NCBI GenBank assembly: GCA_035995285.1
Contig: DASYKO010000536.1
Location: 1 to 14,406, forward strand
Length of the DNA: 14,406 nt
Direction of reading: 5' to 3'
Source: UBA7672 sp035995285
Lineage (GTDB): Bacteria; Pseudomonadota; Alphaproteobacteria; Caulobacterales; Hyphomonadaceae
Shown: in pieces, positions 5,287-12,700 of the stretch
Position numbering within the stretch: the stretch's first letter is position 1
How the letters are laid out: the number at the start of each line of letters is the position of its first letter
Position numbers and translations under genes: made by a program
The notes under the pieces: model-generated
The model's input: the letters and a program-made list of their open reading frames with translations, nothing else
The model's database searches: none
What the model was told of the DNA's origin: nothing

Positions 5287-7323
5287 TCAGACGTCGAACA
5301 CCGATACAGGATCACCGGTTTCGATCCGCTTCAGCTGGAACTTGATCAGCCGGTCGCTGGGGAAGGCCGCGGCAAGGTTCTCAAAGAGCCTTCGAGCTGC
5401 CTGCCTGTCTGGCGCCAGCAATCCAAAGGCCTGGGTGAAGGCCTCGGCGTCACCTTCAGAAAGTCTGTCGGCGGGCACGAGTTCGTAGGCGCGGATGGGC
5501 TCGGCAATGCCGCGCAGACGGACGTCGGCTATGGGACGCCAGCGGCCACCGGCGACGTCGATGCGGCTCGCTTCGCTGATGCAGATCCGCGTGCCGAACA
5601 CTTTGTTCGCGGCCTCGAGCCGGGCCACCGCGTTGATGGTGGATCCATGGGCGGTGTAGTCGAGGCGGCCCGTTCCGCCGAAGTTTCCGACCATGGCCTT
5701 TCCCGAATGCACGGCGATGCGCGTGAGGCCGAGTGCGATGCCCGTTTCTTCCCGCACCCTCGCCCGATAGGCCTCGCATGCACGGTCTATGGCAAGGGCG
5801 CAGGCGCAGGCATGGCGCCTGTGATCGGGATCAGGGACCGGGGCGGAGAAGATGGCGTGGACTGCATCGCCCACGATCTTGTCGACGGCGCCGCCATGCG
5901 CGACCACCTCGCCGACGATGGCGTCCAGATAGCCGTTGAGGACGCTGATCACCTGCCCGGGCGGATTGCCATCGACAAAGCGGGTGAAGTTCTCGAGATC
6001 GGTGAACAGGACCGATATCTCGCGCTCGGTTGCGCCTGTGGCCACAAGCGATGGATCGCGGACGAGTTCGTTGACCACCGAAGGCGCGAGGTAGCGTTCG
6101 AACGCTTGCCGGATCATGCGGCGCTGGGCCAGGAATCGCTGGGCCTGGGCGCCGGCTGAAAGGCCCGCGGCCAGCGCAAGGCCTGCCGGAAACGGGGTCA
6201 GTGGCATGAGACGTCCGATTGCCGGTCCGGAGACGGCGGCAAGGCCCAGCACGGCCGCGATCAGGGCCGCAGCGCCAAGTGCTCGCTGCCACCACGACGC
6301 CTGCCAGACCCCGAGGGCAGCCCCGCATGCCGCCCCTGTCAGCGCCAGCATGACGCCAAACCCCCAGTCAATCGCAAGGCCCCGCCGGCCGTCGATGAGC
6401 GTGGCGGCGCTCAAGGCATGGATCATGACGCCGGGAAGCTTGCCCTTCGGCATCTGGTCCATCGGCTGGACCGGGACGTGGACGCTGGAGAAGCGAAGGG
6501 GCGTCTCGACCCAGTCGCTGGAAAAGGGCGTCACCAGGCCGACGACCACGGCGCGGCCGCTGATCCAGTCTTTCGGCATGACGTCCAGCATCGAGGCGGG
6601 ATAGACGGGCACGGTTGGCACATCGCCTGGCGCCAGCCTGAATACGATTGGCGGGCCATCGGCAAGCGGCGCCTGTCCGAAGGCGCTGGCGAGGCTTTCC
6701 GCCATCCCGTTGAGCTCGCCCGGTAGTTTTGCCGGCGTCTTCGGAATGCGGCGGACAACGCCATCGCCATCGACGCAGATCGCCAGCGAGGCGGCCCCGG
6801 CGTGCGCCATGAAGAGAGGGAGGATGGCCGCGCCGTCTGTCGTTGATGGGCCAGCGGCCGCGCTGGTTTCGGGTTGGGCCGATCCGCAGGCGATTGCACC
6901 CGCCTTTTCTCCCGGGTCTACGCCCAGGACGATGGAAGCGTGCGCGTTCGCCATGGCAGCTGAAAGGCGGGCGTCGTCGTCGGGGAAGGACGGTCGATCC
7001 AGAACGATGTCGAGCGCGATGGCGCGCGCGCCCAGCTGGTCGAGCCGTTCGACGACCGAGGCCAGCACTTGCCGGTCGACCGGTGACTGGAAAGCAGACT
7101 TCGCCAATGACAGGTCGTCGATTGCCACTACGACGAGGTCGGGGCGGCTGGCCGTACTTGCCTGGCTCGACACCCGCAGGTCAGCGGCGAAGAGTTCGAA
7201 ACCTTTGAAGACCGTCTGGGACGCCGCAACGGCAAGGATGGCGCCTGCAACGGCGCTGACGAGCGCGTTACCGGCGCCCAGACTGGCGGCAGGCGCCCAG
7301 ACCTTCCCCGCTTCCCCCGCCAT
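5287..7323 (-). CDS. CHASE2-domain class III adenylate cyclase (membrane-bound)
   Basis: The 678-residue protein makes cAMP from ATP. An N-terminal membrane helix (about 18-36) leads into a periplasmic CHASE2 sensor domain (about 45-310; RPDLVVVAIDD, ARAIALDIVLDRPSF, AVVVGLVTPFSSDW). Three hydrophobic segments (about 318-340, 346-368 and 374-392) follow, then a cytoplasmic cyclase domain (about 434-615). Metal-binding Asp D442 (VLFTDLENFT) and D486 (KIVGDAV), adenine-binding K482 and the transition-state pair N564/R568 (STINAVARLE) are all present. T557 stands where many cyclases have Asp, the Lys/Thr pairing of class IIIb enzymes, some of which respond to bicarbonate. The start at 7323 has AAGGGA before it; the frame is open 98 codons further up without a better start. 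It is divergent from the caspase-like gene. Confidence 0.92.
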   Translation of the reverse strand: MAGEAGKVWAPAASLGAGNALVSAVAGAILAVAASQTVFKGFELFAADLRVSSQASTASRPDLVVVAIDDLSLAKSAFQSPVDRQVLASVVERLDQLGARAIALDIVLDRPSFPDDDARLSAAMANAHASIVLGVDPGEKAGAIACGSAQPETSAAAGPSTTDGAAILPLFMAHAGAASLAICVDGDGVVRRIPKTPAKLPGELNGMAESLASAFGQAPLADGPPIVFRLAPGDVPTVPVYPASMLDVMPKDWISGRAVVVGLVTPFSSDWVETPLRFSSVHVPVQPMDQMPKGKLPGVMIHALSAATLIDGRRGLAIDWGFGVMLALTGAACGAALGVWQASWWQRALGAAALIAAVLGLAAVSGPAIGRLMPLTPFPAGLALAAGLSAGAQAQRFLAQRRMIRQAFERYLAPSVVNELVRDPSLVATGATEREISVLFTDLENFTRFVDGNPPGQVISVLNGYLDAIVGEVVAHGGAVDKIVGDAVHAIFSAPVPDPDHRRHACACALAIDRACEAYRARVREETGIALGLTRIAVHSGKAMVGNFGGTGRLDYTAHGSTINAVARLEAANKVFGTRICISEASRIDVAGGRWRPIADVRLRGIAEPIRAYELVPADRLSEGDAEAFTQAFGLLAPDRQAARRLFENLAAAFPSDRLIKFQLKRIETGDPVSVFDV

Positions 7324-7474
7324 GGAATTCCCTTCAGCCGCCAGCCGGATAATTATCAGCTGCAACTGCTGAATGCATATGGTGAGCTCTTGAGCACAGT
7401 AACGCCTAGCTTCTGTTGCGAAAGTGGCGCCTTCCGGAGTAAGTTCCGGACGGTTTCTGGGGAAATCCCGAAGG
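7324..7474. promoter_or_regulatory. Divergent control region between the cyclase and caspase-like genes
   Basis: Near the cyclase the palindrome GATAATTATC (7348-7357) contains GATAAT, a fair -10 element on the minus strand. TGAGCT-CTTG-AGCACA (7383-7398) is an imperfect palindrome with CRP-like spacing, five of six bases symmetric, related to the sites at 4470 and 5202. Two copies of TTCCGGA lie near the caspase start (7432-7450). Transcription starts cannot be fixed from sequence alone. Confidence 0.45.
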
Positions 7475-8755
7475 ATGGGCGGACTTAGTAAAACCTGGAT
7501 CGGACAAGGACTGGCCAGACTTGCAGCTCTGGCCGGCCTGGTCCTGTTCGCGCTGTTTGCGGCAGCGCCCAGCCTTGCCCAGGAAAAGCGCATCGCGCTG
7601 GTGATCGGCAATGGCACTTACGCCGAGGTCAACTCGCTCTCCAACTCGATCAATGACGCAAGGCTGATGCGCTCCACGCTGCAGTCGCTGGGGTTCGAGG
7701 TCATCTACAAGGAGAACATGGACAAGCGGTCCATGGAAAAGGTGCTCGGCGATTTCGCGAACAAGCTTGAAGCGGCGGGAAGCGATGCCGTTTCGCTGGT
7801 CTACTATGCCGGCCATGGCGTGCAGCTGAATGGCGAAAACTATCTGCTGCCCGTCGATGTGCCGCTGCGCCGGGCGGCGGACCTGGGACTGAATGCGATC
7901 CGGGCGGGGGATGTCCTCAACCAGATGGAAAGCGCCAAGTCGCGTGTGAAGATCGTCATTCTCGACGCCTGCCGGGACAATCCGTTCGAGCTGACCATGC
8001 GCTCGGTGACGCGCGGCGGGGGCCTCGCCGACATGCGATTGGGGAATACCGAGTTTTTCATCGCCTATGCAGCGACCTCCGGAAACGTGGCGTGGGATGG
8101 CGATGGCGACGCCAGGAACAGCCCGTACGCGCTGGCCTTGGCGAAATTCCTGGCGACGCCGGATACGGAAATCTCGGAGATCTTCCGCATGGTGCGCAAC
8201 GAGGTCGCCACGACCACGCGCAACCGCCAGTTGCCGGAAGCGCGCACCACGCTGCGCCAGCAATTCTTCTTCAATCCGAGGTCCGGGGGCACGCGCGTGG
8301 CTGCGGCGACGAACGGCATCTATCCCCCGCCTGCGTCGATACCAGTAGCGCCGGTCCCTGTGGTGGTTGCTGAACGCGATGCAGACGCCGTGGCGCCGAT
8401 CAATGCGGGCCGCAGCTCTCTGCCTGCGGGAGCGCCAATCACCATCGCCAACCTGATGGGCAAATGGTGCCTCAACAGCCGCAACGGCATGGACTTCAGC
8501 ATGACGTTCAGGCCGAAGATCTGGGAACAGAATACCGGCACGCTCAATCTCTACGACATGACCATCAGCCAGGTGCGCGAGGACCTTCTGCGCGTCGAGT
8601 CCCCGCAAAAGGATCCGAAGGATCCGTCGCGAACGGTGCAGGTGGTCGCCACGTTTGGGCAATTCAGCGACGACGGCAAAACGATGAATTACATCCAGGC
8701 ATCCGAGAACGGCGTGTTGAAAACCTACAATCAGCAGTTCCGGAAGTGCGGATAG
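7475..8755 (+). CDS. Exported caspase-family (C14) protease-like protein with a C-terminal extra domain
   Basis: The 426-residue protein has a signal peptide cut after SLAQ (residue 36), so it acts in the periplasm or beyond. A caspase p20-like domain covers about 38-268: the first strand RIALVIGNGTY, the catalytic His in YYAGHG (H114) and the catalytic Cys in DACRDNP (C166). Both are intact, so an active Arg/Lys-type orthocaspase-like peptidase is likely. A Pro/Ala-rich linker (about 284-320) leads to a C-terminal domain (325-426) opening with GKWCLN and ending RKCG, whose two cysteines, C332 and C425, could pair; I do not recognise this domain. The ATG at 7475 is preferred because it directly opens the signal peptide; a GTG at 7424 would add 17 residues. 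The ribosome-binding site (GGGGA, 11 bases away) is weak. Confidence 0.9.
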   Translation: MGGLSKTWIGQGLARLAALAGLVLFALFAAAPSLAQEKRIALVIGNGTYAEVNSLSNSINDARLMRSTLQSLGFEVIYKENMDKRSMEKVLGDFANKLEAAGSDAVSLVYYAGHGVQLNGENYLLPVDVPLRRAADLGLNAIRAGDVLNQMESAKSRVKIVILDACRDNPFELTMRSVTRGGGLADMRLGNTEFFIAYAATSGNVAWDGDGDARNSPYALALAKFLATPDTEISEIFRMVRNEVATTTRNRQLPEARTTLRQQFFFNPRSGGTRVAAATNGIYPPPASIPVAPVPVVVAERDADAVAPINAGRSSLPAGAPITIANLMGKWCLNSRNGMDFSMTFRPKIWEQNTGTLNLYDMTISQVREDLLRVESPQKDPKDPSRTVQVVATFGQFSDDGKTMNYIQASENGVLKTYNQQFRKCG

Positions 8756-8801
8756 GCGAGCTCGGCCGACAGCTCGCCTCGTGCTCTTTTCCCGATGCAA
8801 A

Positions 8802-8833
8802 AAGGCCCTTCAGATCCTGATCTGAAGGGCCTT
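8802..8833. terminator. Bidirectional terminator between convergent genes
   Basis: AAGGCCCTTCAGATC (8802-8816) and GATCTGAAGGGCCTT (8819-8833) are perfect complements around two bases. The hairpin lies between the caspase-like gene (plus, stop at 8755) and the outer-membrane gene (minus, stop at 8876). On the minus side it is followed by TTTTTGC; on the plus side by TTGTT, so it should work better for the minus-strand gene. Confidence 0.85.
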
Positions 8834-8875
8834 GTTCGATGATCTGGCCGCTGAAGCGGAGCGCCGAGACTCTGC

Positions 8876-10144
8876 CTAGAACGCCGTCTCGAAGCCCAGC
8901 GAGAAGATCACATCGGCGCGCAGGCCCTGATTGCGGTTCAGCGGCATGATGGTGTTGAAGCTGAAATCCATCGTGTCCGTCGGCGCCCATTTCGCGCCGA
9001 GAGCCAGGTCGTAGAACTTGTCGTCGTCCTTTTCCCAGCGGGCGATGATGTCGGACGCGATCGAGAAATTCTTCGTCGCATTGATATCGGCGCCCAGCAG
9101 CATGCGCACGTTGGAGCGCTCGATCCCGGCGGTGCGGTCTTCGTCCGCGAAGTATTCATAGCCGACATTAAGGTGCGGCGTGATCTTGCCGAACTCGCCG
9201 GAAAAGGCGCCGCCGATATACGCCGACGTCGAGCCGGTGCCGAGCAGGTCGTTCTTATCGCCGGTCGGCAGGGCGATCTGGCCGACAAGGGCTGCATCGA
9301 ACGGAGTGCCGCCGACGCGGTCGAAGGCGCGCCATTTGGCCCGGACCAGGATGTCGCCGACGCCTGTGGCGCTGGCGCTGTTGCTGTCGAAGGGCGATTC
9401 GCCGGCGGGGTCGAACTGGTGGATGCCTGCGCCGCCATTGTCGATGATATGGGCTTCCGAAGAGACCGAACCGCGGATGTCGATGATCGGGATCAGGACG
9501 CCCACGTCGAGCCGTTCGGTGACGCCATAGGTGGTCGCGAAGGTGAGGATATCCTGCTTCAGCTTCAGCCTGAGGTGCAGTTCGATCTCGTCATGCTCGA
9601 ACGGCTGGTCGATCGTCGGGATGTCCTGGTGCGACAGGTCGATCGTCAGGTCGGTGAGATCGCGGCCGTCGAGCTGCGAATAGTCGATGTGGGTATAGGA
9701 CGTCGAGACGTTGACGCGGCCCTTGCCGATGGTGGGCGCACGCTCGCCGATGATCGGCCCGAGGCTCAGCGAAGAGCGCACGGCCTGCCCTTCCGCAAAG
9801 TCGAAAGTAACGCCGGAGACGGCGGAGTTGAACGAATAGGCGCCGATATTGGCGGAAAGAACGCGGTTGAGGTCCGCCAGACGGTCTGCCGAATCCTGGG
9901 TGAAGTGGGCGACGTGAGAGAAGGCCGGGTTCGCCGAGCCGGCTGCGAGCGAGATGCCGTCGCCGCCGTAAAGGTCGCTGATCAGGCTGCCGACATTGCC
10001 CTGTCTGTGCGATTCATGCCCTTGCGCCTGGGCTGTTCCCGCCGCCAGGCCTGCGAGCAGGGCGCTTGCCGCCAATCCCGCCAGTAGCCTGCCAGAAAGC
10101 ATCCGCTGCAACGGATTGCGCCGAAGTCTTACGTGTCTGGTCAT
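8876..10144 (-). CDS. Outer-membrane beta-barrel protein, transporter-like (phenol-degradation MetA-type family)
   Basis: The 422-residue protein has an Arg-rich start, a long signal core and a cut near residue 40 (GTAQA). The rest alternates polar and hydrophobic residues as in outer-membrane strands: LRLKLKQDILTFATTYGVTERLDVGVLIPII (a YG-x-T-x-R-L-D-x-G-V block typical of the Phenol_MetA_deg family), ALVGQIALPTGD, HLNVGYEYF. It ends in Phe (LGFETAF), the usual outer-membrane insertion signal. The start at 10144 has GGGGA close by; 38 more codons are open upstream without a signal. The family has been linked to uptake of hydrophobic compounds, but the substrate here is unknown. It is transcribed alone and ends at the shared terminator. 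Confidence 0.82.
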   Translation of the reverse strand: MTRHVRLRRNPLQRMLSGRLLAGLAASALLAGLAAGTAQAQGHESHRQGNVGSLISDLYGGDGISLAAGSANPAFSHVAHFTQDSADRLADLNRVLSANIGAYSFNSAVSGVTFDFAEGQAVRSSLSLGPIIGERAPTIGKGRVNVSTSYTHIDYSQLDGRDLTDLTIDLSHQDIPTIDQPFEHDEIELHLRLKLKQDILTFATTYGVTERLDVGVLIPIIDIRGSVSSEAHIIDNGGAGIHQFDPAGESPFDSNSASATGVGDILVRAKWRAFDRVGGTPFDAALVGQIALPTGDKNDLLGTGSTSAYIGGAFSGEFGKITPHLNVGYEYFADEDRTAGIERSNVRMLLGADINATKNFSIASDIIARWEKDDDKFYDLALGAKWAPTDTMDFSFNTIMPLNRNQGLRADVIFSLGFETAF

Positions 10145-10177
10145 GAAAGTCCCCGCGTCGCCGAGAATTCCGTCGCA

Positions 10178-10192
10178 CGCAAAAATTTTGCG
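10178..10192 (-). promoter_or_regulatory. Inverted repeat in the leader of the beta-barrel gene
   Basis: CGCAAAA-A-TTTTGCG is a 7-1-7 palindrome 34 bases upstream of the ATG. It is AT-rich in a GC-rich setting, so it could be an operator or a promoter spacer. No regulator is assigned. The gap 10145-10322 holds no small gene that I can support. Confidence 0.3.
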
Positions 10193-10295
10193 AGCAAGAA
10201 GATTCAGATTGGTGAGAGCGGGAAAAGTATCCTCGTTCATCGCTTGCGCGAGCTGCAATCAACGCGTTCGCCCGACAGGTGAAAGCAAACTAGCG

Positions 10296-10327
10296 TTGAG
10301 CAATCAGGCCAGCCTTGAGCGATCAGG
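10296..10327. repeat. Two 13-base direct repeats at the end of the FecR-like gene
   Basis: TTGAGCAATCAGG (10296-10308) and TTGAGCGATCAGG (10315-10327) match at 12 of 13 bases and start 19 bases apart. The second overlaps the stop codon of the FecR-like gene at 10323. The spacing would put two bound proteins on nearly the same helix face; chance duplication is equally possible. Confidence 0.4.
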
Positions 10328-11129
10328 GTTGGGCGCCGGCCGAGGCGCGGCCTTCGGCAATCGTCTCGCCCTGCAGTCTCGCAAACGAGGACAGGACGAT
10401 CGCGGCCGAGTTTGCGTCGAGCACTTTCACGGCCTGCGGCGCCAGCAGTTTCCACACCTCGGCCGAAACGCCGGCGCAGGACACGGACTTCATTGCCGCG
10501 CCGGAGGCGGCGGGCGCCAGCTTGAGCTGGGCCGGTTCTGAACCGGAGAGCTCAACCGGATGGGCAGGATCGCCCGCGGCGATGAAGCGGGAATCCTCGG
10601 ACGGACTGTTCCAGCCGACGCAGATGGCGTAGCCGTCGAAATTGCTTTGCAGAACAAGCTGCCCCGCAACGCCTGAACGTGCGGGGCTATAGTCGTCCAC
10701 GCGCAGCCGCTTTCCGACGATCCCGCGCGGGGTGCAGGCGTCGGTTGCCGCGGCAGTGGCAAGGCTGCATTCTTTTTCCGGGGCGGGACGAGTGCCTCCG
10801 ATTGCGGATTTCGCCTGGGGGCCCGCGGCAAGGGCGGCTGCAATCTCCACGAGGCCCTTGGCTTCCCGGGCGGTGGGGCCGGCATAGGCGCCCGCCGGCC
10901 GCTCGATCACAACGCCAGAGCGGTCGAGGATGGTGACGGTCTGCCCGGCGCCGAGGCGCAGCACATCGCCGTCCTTGACAAGGACGCCAATCGGATAATC
11001 AACCGAGGCGGATTTCAGGATCACACCGTCCGCCGCCGCTACAGGCGCAGCCAGCATGGCGAGCGCAACAAGCGCCAGGAATCCAATCCCTCCTTTCACC
11101 ACACGAAGTTTTGCCACAGGCGAGATCAT
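10323..11129 (-). CDS. Exported protein with an N-terminal FecR-like domain
   Basis: The 268-residue protein has a signal peptide cut after VAAA (residue 33). Residues about 35-82 (VDYPIGVLVKDGDVLRLGAG, then TVTILDRSGVVIERPAG) resemble the FecR-type beta domain, in which a Gly-Asp turn and a later Gly support short strands. The rest is not recognised and carries four cysteines (C121, C132, C170, C218), perhaps two disulfides. FecR-domain exported proteins often occur near CHASE2 cyclases and caspase-like proteins in proteobacterial genomes, and both are in this window. The start at 11129 begins the signal peptide and has GGGA nearby; the open frame above it contains low-complexity sequence from tandem DNA repeats. 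Confidence in the domain is moderate, in the gene high. Confidence 0.8.
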   Translation of the reverse strand: MISPVAKLRVVKGGIGFLALVALAMLAAPVAAADGVILKSASVDYPIGVLVKDGDVLRLGAGQTVTILDRSGVVIERPAGAYAGPTAREAKGLVEIAAALAAGPQAKSAIGGTRPAPEKECSLATAAATDACTPRGIVGKRLRVDDYSPARSGVAGQLVLQSNFDGYAICVGWNSPSEDSRFIAAGDPAHPVELSGSEPAQLKLAPAASGAAMKSVSCAGVSAEVWKLLAPQAVKVLDANSAAIVLSSFARLQGETIAEGRASAGAQP

Positions 11130-11154
11130 TTTCGGTCCCACATCAGATCCAGCT

Positions 11155-11193
11155 CCCTCTCTGTTATCACCCTCTCTGTTATCACCCTCTCTG
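11155..11193 (-). repeat. Short tandem repeat in the promoter of the FecR-like gene
   Basis: The 15-base unit CCCTCTCTGTTATCA occurs at 11155-11169 and 11170-11184, with a nine-base partial copy at 11185-11193. On the minus strand each full copy contains TGATAACA, which could serve as a -10 element, so the number of copies would change promoter spacing. It lies 26-64 bases upstream of the ATG at 11129. Confidence 0.75.
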
Positions 11194-11202
11194 AGGCAAA
11201 AG

Positions 11203-11218
11203 TGTATCGCAGAGCACA
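11203..11218 (-). promoter_or_regulatory. Degenerate CRP-like site upstream of the FecR-like gene
   Basis: TGTATC-GCAG-AGCACA has the spacing of the palindromes at 4470 and 5202 with nine of twelve bases shared. It lies just above the tandem repeat. The remaining gap up to 11369 holds no gene I can support. On its own this match is weak. Confidence 0.25.
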
Positions 11219-11369
11219 CCCTGCACAGGCCAGATGAACTTGATGGCGCCATTGCAGCCGGATTTCCGCCCTTTTCCGCGCCGGTTCGAGTTCGGTGTGC
11301 AGCTGGCTGACGCCCCAGCGCGCACGCATTGCCGGGTTTGAGCTCCAACCGGAACTGGCGAGCGGCGTC

Positions 11370-12077
11370 CTAGACCGACACCGCCGGCAACACCACGCCG
11401 GTCGCGAGCGCGCCACAGTGGGCGGCGGCGCCTGCGATCACCATCATATGCCAGATGGCCCGGCGATAGCGCGCCTTGTGGTTCAGATATATCCGCGTGC
11501 CGAGTGCATACACCGCCACAGCCAGGCCGAGCATGCCGAGCGAAACCGGCGGCAGCCGTTCAAAGGCCAGTGGCGCCAGCGGCAGGACGGCAAGCGCGGT
11601 GAATGCCATGTAGAGCTGGGTCCATGCGTGGTCTGACCATTTCGGGCGGAACACTTTTCCAGCCGCGCCGAGCAAGGCGACAGCCCACACTGCGCCGATC
11701 TGGAGCGCCTGCCAGACATCCGGAAGCAGGCCGATGGCGAGGGGCGTACAGGACCCTGCGATCATCATGAATATGGCGCCTTCATCCAGCCGGCGAAGGA
11801 GCCGCCGGGCCTGGCTCGGCCTTGTCAGATTATAGACTGCCGAACACGCGAGCATGAGGATCGTGCACCCGGTGTACAGGCCGACAGCGCCGGCAATCGA
11901 TGGCTTGTCGTAGGTGAGCGCCACGGCATAAAGGGCCGCGCCCCCGGCCATGCCAAGCACGAGCCCGATTGCGTGCACGGCGCCGTCAGCGATCATCTCC
12001 GCACATGAGGGATAATGTTCGGCAAGCTCGGCTGCGTCCGGCTTCAGGAGGCATCCCAGATCCGCTGAAAGACTCAT
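11370..12077 (-). CDS. Hemolysin III / PAQR-family seven-helix membrane protein
   Basis: The 235-residue inner-membrane protein has about seven hydrophobic helices and the order of motifs of the HlyIII family: ADGAVHAIG (30-38), a SAVYN motif (79-83), LDEGAIFMMIAGSCTP (97-111) and AIWHMMVIAGAAAH (207-220). The family includes bacterial hemolysin III proteins and eukaryotic PAQR receptors; its bacterial function is poorly known. Family members usually have S-x3-H and H-x3-H around a metal ion. Here the first His is Asn (N83) and the first of the second pair is Arg (R206), while D98 and H210 remain, so metal binding may be lost. GGAGGAGG before the ATG at 12077 is a very strong ribosome-binding site. 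It appears to be a single-gene unit. Confidence 0.88.
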   Translation of the reverse strand: MSLSADLGCLLKPDAAELAEHYPSCAEMIADGAVHAIGLVLGMAGGAALYAVALTYDKPSIAGAVGLYTGCTILMLACSAVYNLTRPSQARRLLRRLDEGAIFMMIAGSCTPLAIGLLPDVWQALQIGAVWAVALLGAAGKVFRPKWSDHAWTQLYMAFTALAVLPLAPLAFERLPPVSLGMLGLAVAVYALGTRIYLNHKARYRRAIWHMMVIAGAAAHCGALATGVVLPAVSV

Positions 12078-12210
12078 TGCCTCCTCCTCGATCCGGCGCC
12101 GGCGGCCAAAAAGGCCGGGGCGACGTGAGTGAGCTTGAGGCAATCGGAGCGTTGCGCTGTTCCACACGGCACATCCGCTGATCCACCCGGGTGAGTTTGG
12201 CCTGGCGATT

Positions 12211-12250
12211 GCCGCAAGAAAAACCGCGCCCTGGAAAATCCGGGGCGCGG
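12211..12250 (-). terminator. Intrinsic terminator of the 28-residue peptide gene
   Basis: CCGCGCCC (12224-12231) pairs with GGGCGCGG (12243-12250), with an inner GGA/TCC extension, and is followed on the minus strand by TTTTTCTTGC. It lies 62 bases after the stop of the small gene at 12313. The presence of a proper terminator supports that the small gene is transcribed. The space 12078-12210 otherwise contains only the presumed hlyIII-family gene promoter. Confidence 0.75.
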
Positions 12251-12312
12251 CGAAAAGGAGCGGGAGGAGGTGAGGAGAGTGACAGAGGAGAGAGCGGGCC
12301 GTGCGAGTCGAG

Positions 12313-12399
12313 TTAGGCGTAAGGCGTCATCGACACCAGCATCGGGAAGATCGAACCCACTGCGAGGAGAACGTAGGCGATTTGAAAATAGCGTTTCAT
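12313..12399 (-). CDS. 28-residue single-helix membrane peptide
   Basis: This short gene starts with ATG at 12399 and stops with TAA at 12315-12313. The peptide begins MKRYFQIAYVLLAVG and continues as one uninterrupted hydrophobic stretch to a short polar end (SMTPYA): a positively charged start followed by one membrane helix, the usual build of bacterial membrane small proteins. AGGAAG lies about nine bases upstream. A terminator follows on the same strand, and the region upstream carries a CRP-like palindrome. Such peptides often modulate a larger membrane protein; no partner can be named. It could also be a leader peptide, but no attenuated gene follows before the terminator. Confidence 0.65.
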   Translation of the reverse strand: MKRYFQIAYVLLAVGSIFPMLVSMTPYA

Positions 12400-12479
12400 G
12401 GCGAGGCTTCCTGGTTATCGCGGCCGGACTGTTCCGGCTGCTTGCATGCCCAACCATCGCCCGGTCCTGCGAGGCCCGG

Positions 12480-12495
12480 TGTGCTCCACAGCACG
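12480..12495. promoter_or_regulatory. CRP-like palindrome between the small peptide gene and the OmpA-domain gene
   Basis: TGTGCT-CCAC-AGCACG is symmetric at five of six bases per arm and has TGTGC-N6-GCACG geometry. It lies in the 301-base divergent gap 12400-12700, 88 bases from the start of the 28-residue peptide and about 213 from that of the OmpA-domain gene, so it more likely serves the former. Apart from a weaker TGTGCTGGCGAAGACA at 12597-12612, nothing else stands out in this gap. Confidence 0.35.
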
Positions 12496-12700
12496 CGAAC
12501 TGCAGAAGGCCTGAGCGAACCCGATTTGCTCGTGAATCCGAGAAAAAACCGCATGTCAGGGGCGATGCCGGGGCCTAGTGACGAAAAGTTTGAGGGTGTG
12601 CTGGCGAAGACAGAAGTGCGGGGTGGAACGGGGCAAGTCTCGCTCGAACAGAACGCAAGTCGGGCCACAGGGGCGCCGAGGCGAAACTGGGAGACCTCCA

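Noticed and set aside
5203..6159. Plus-strand frame of 318 codons opposite the cyclase
   Set aside because: Antisense to the cyclase catalytic domain; no start signal, and it would also run through the palindrome upstream of the repeat gene.
7406..8800. Minus-strand open frame of 464 codons opposite the caspase-like gene
   Set aside because: The opposite strand encodes a clear caspase domain with catalytic residues and signal peptide; the His/Arg-rich antisense product has no recognisable motif.
9173..10087. Plus-strand frame of 304 codons opposite the beta-barrel gene
   Set aside because: The minus strand has a signal peptide, beta-strand pattern and C-terminal Phe; the plus frame is an antisense shadow.
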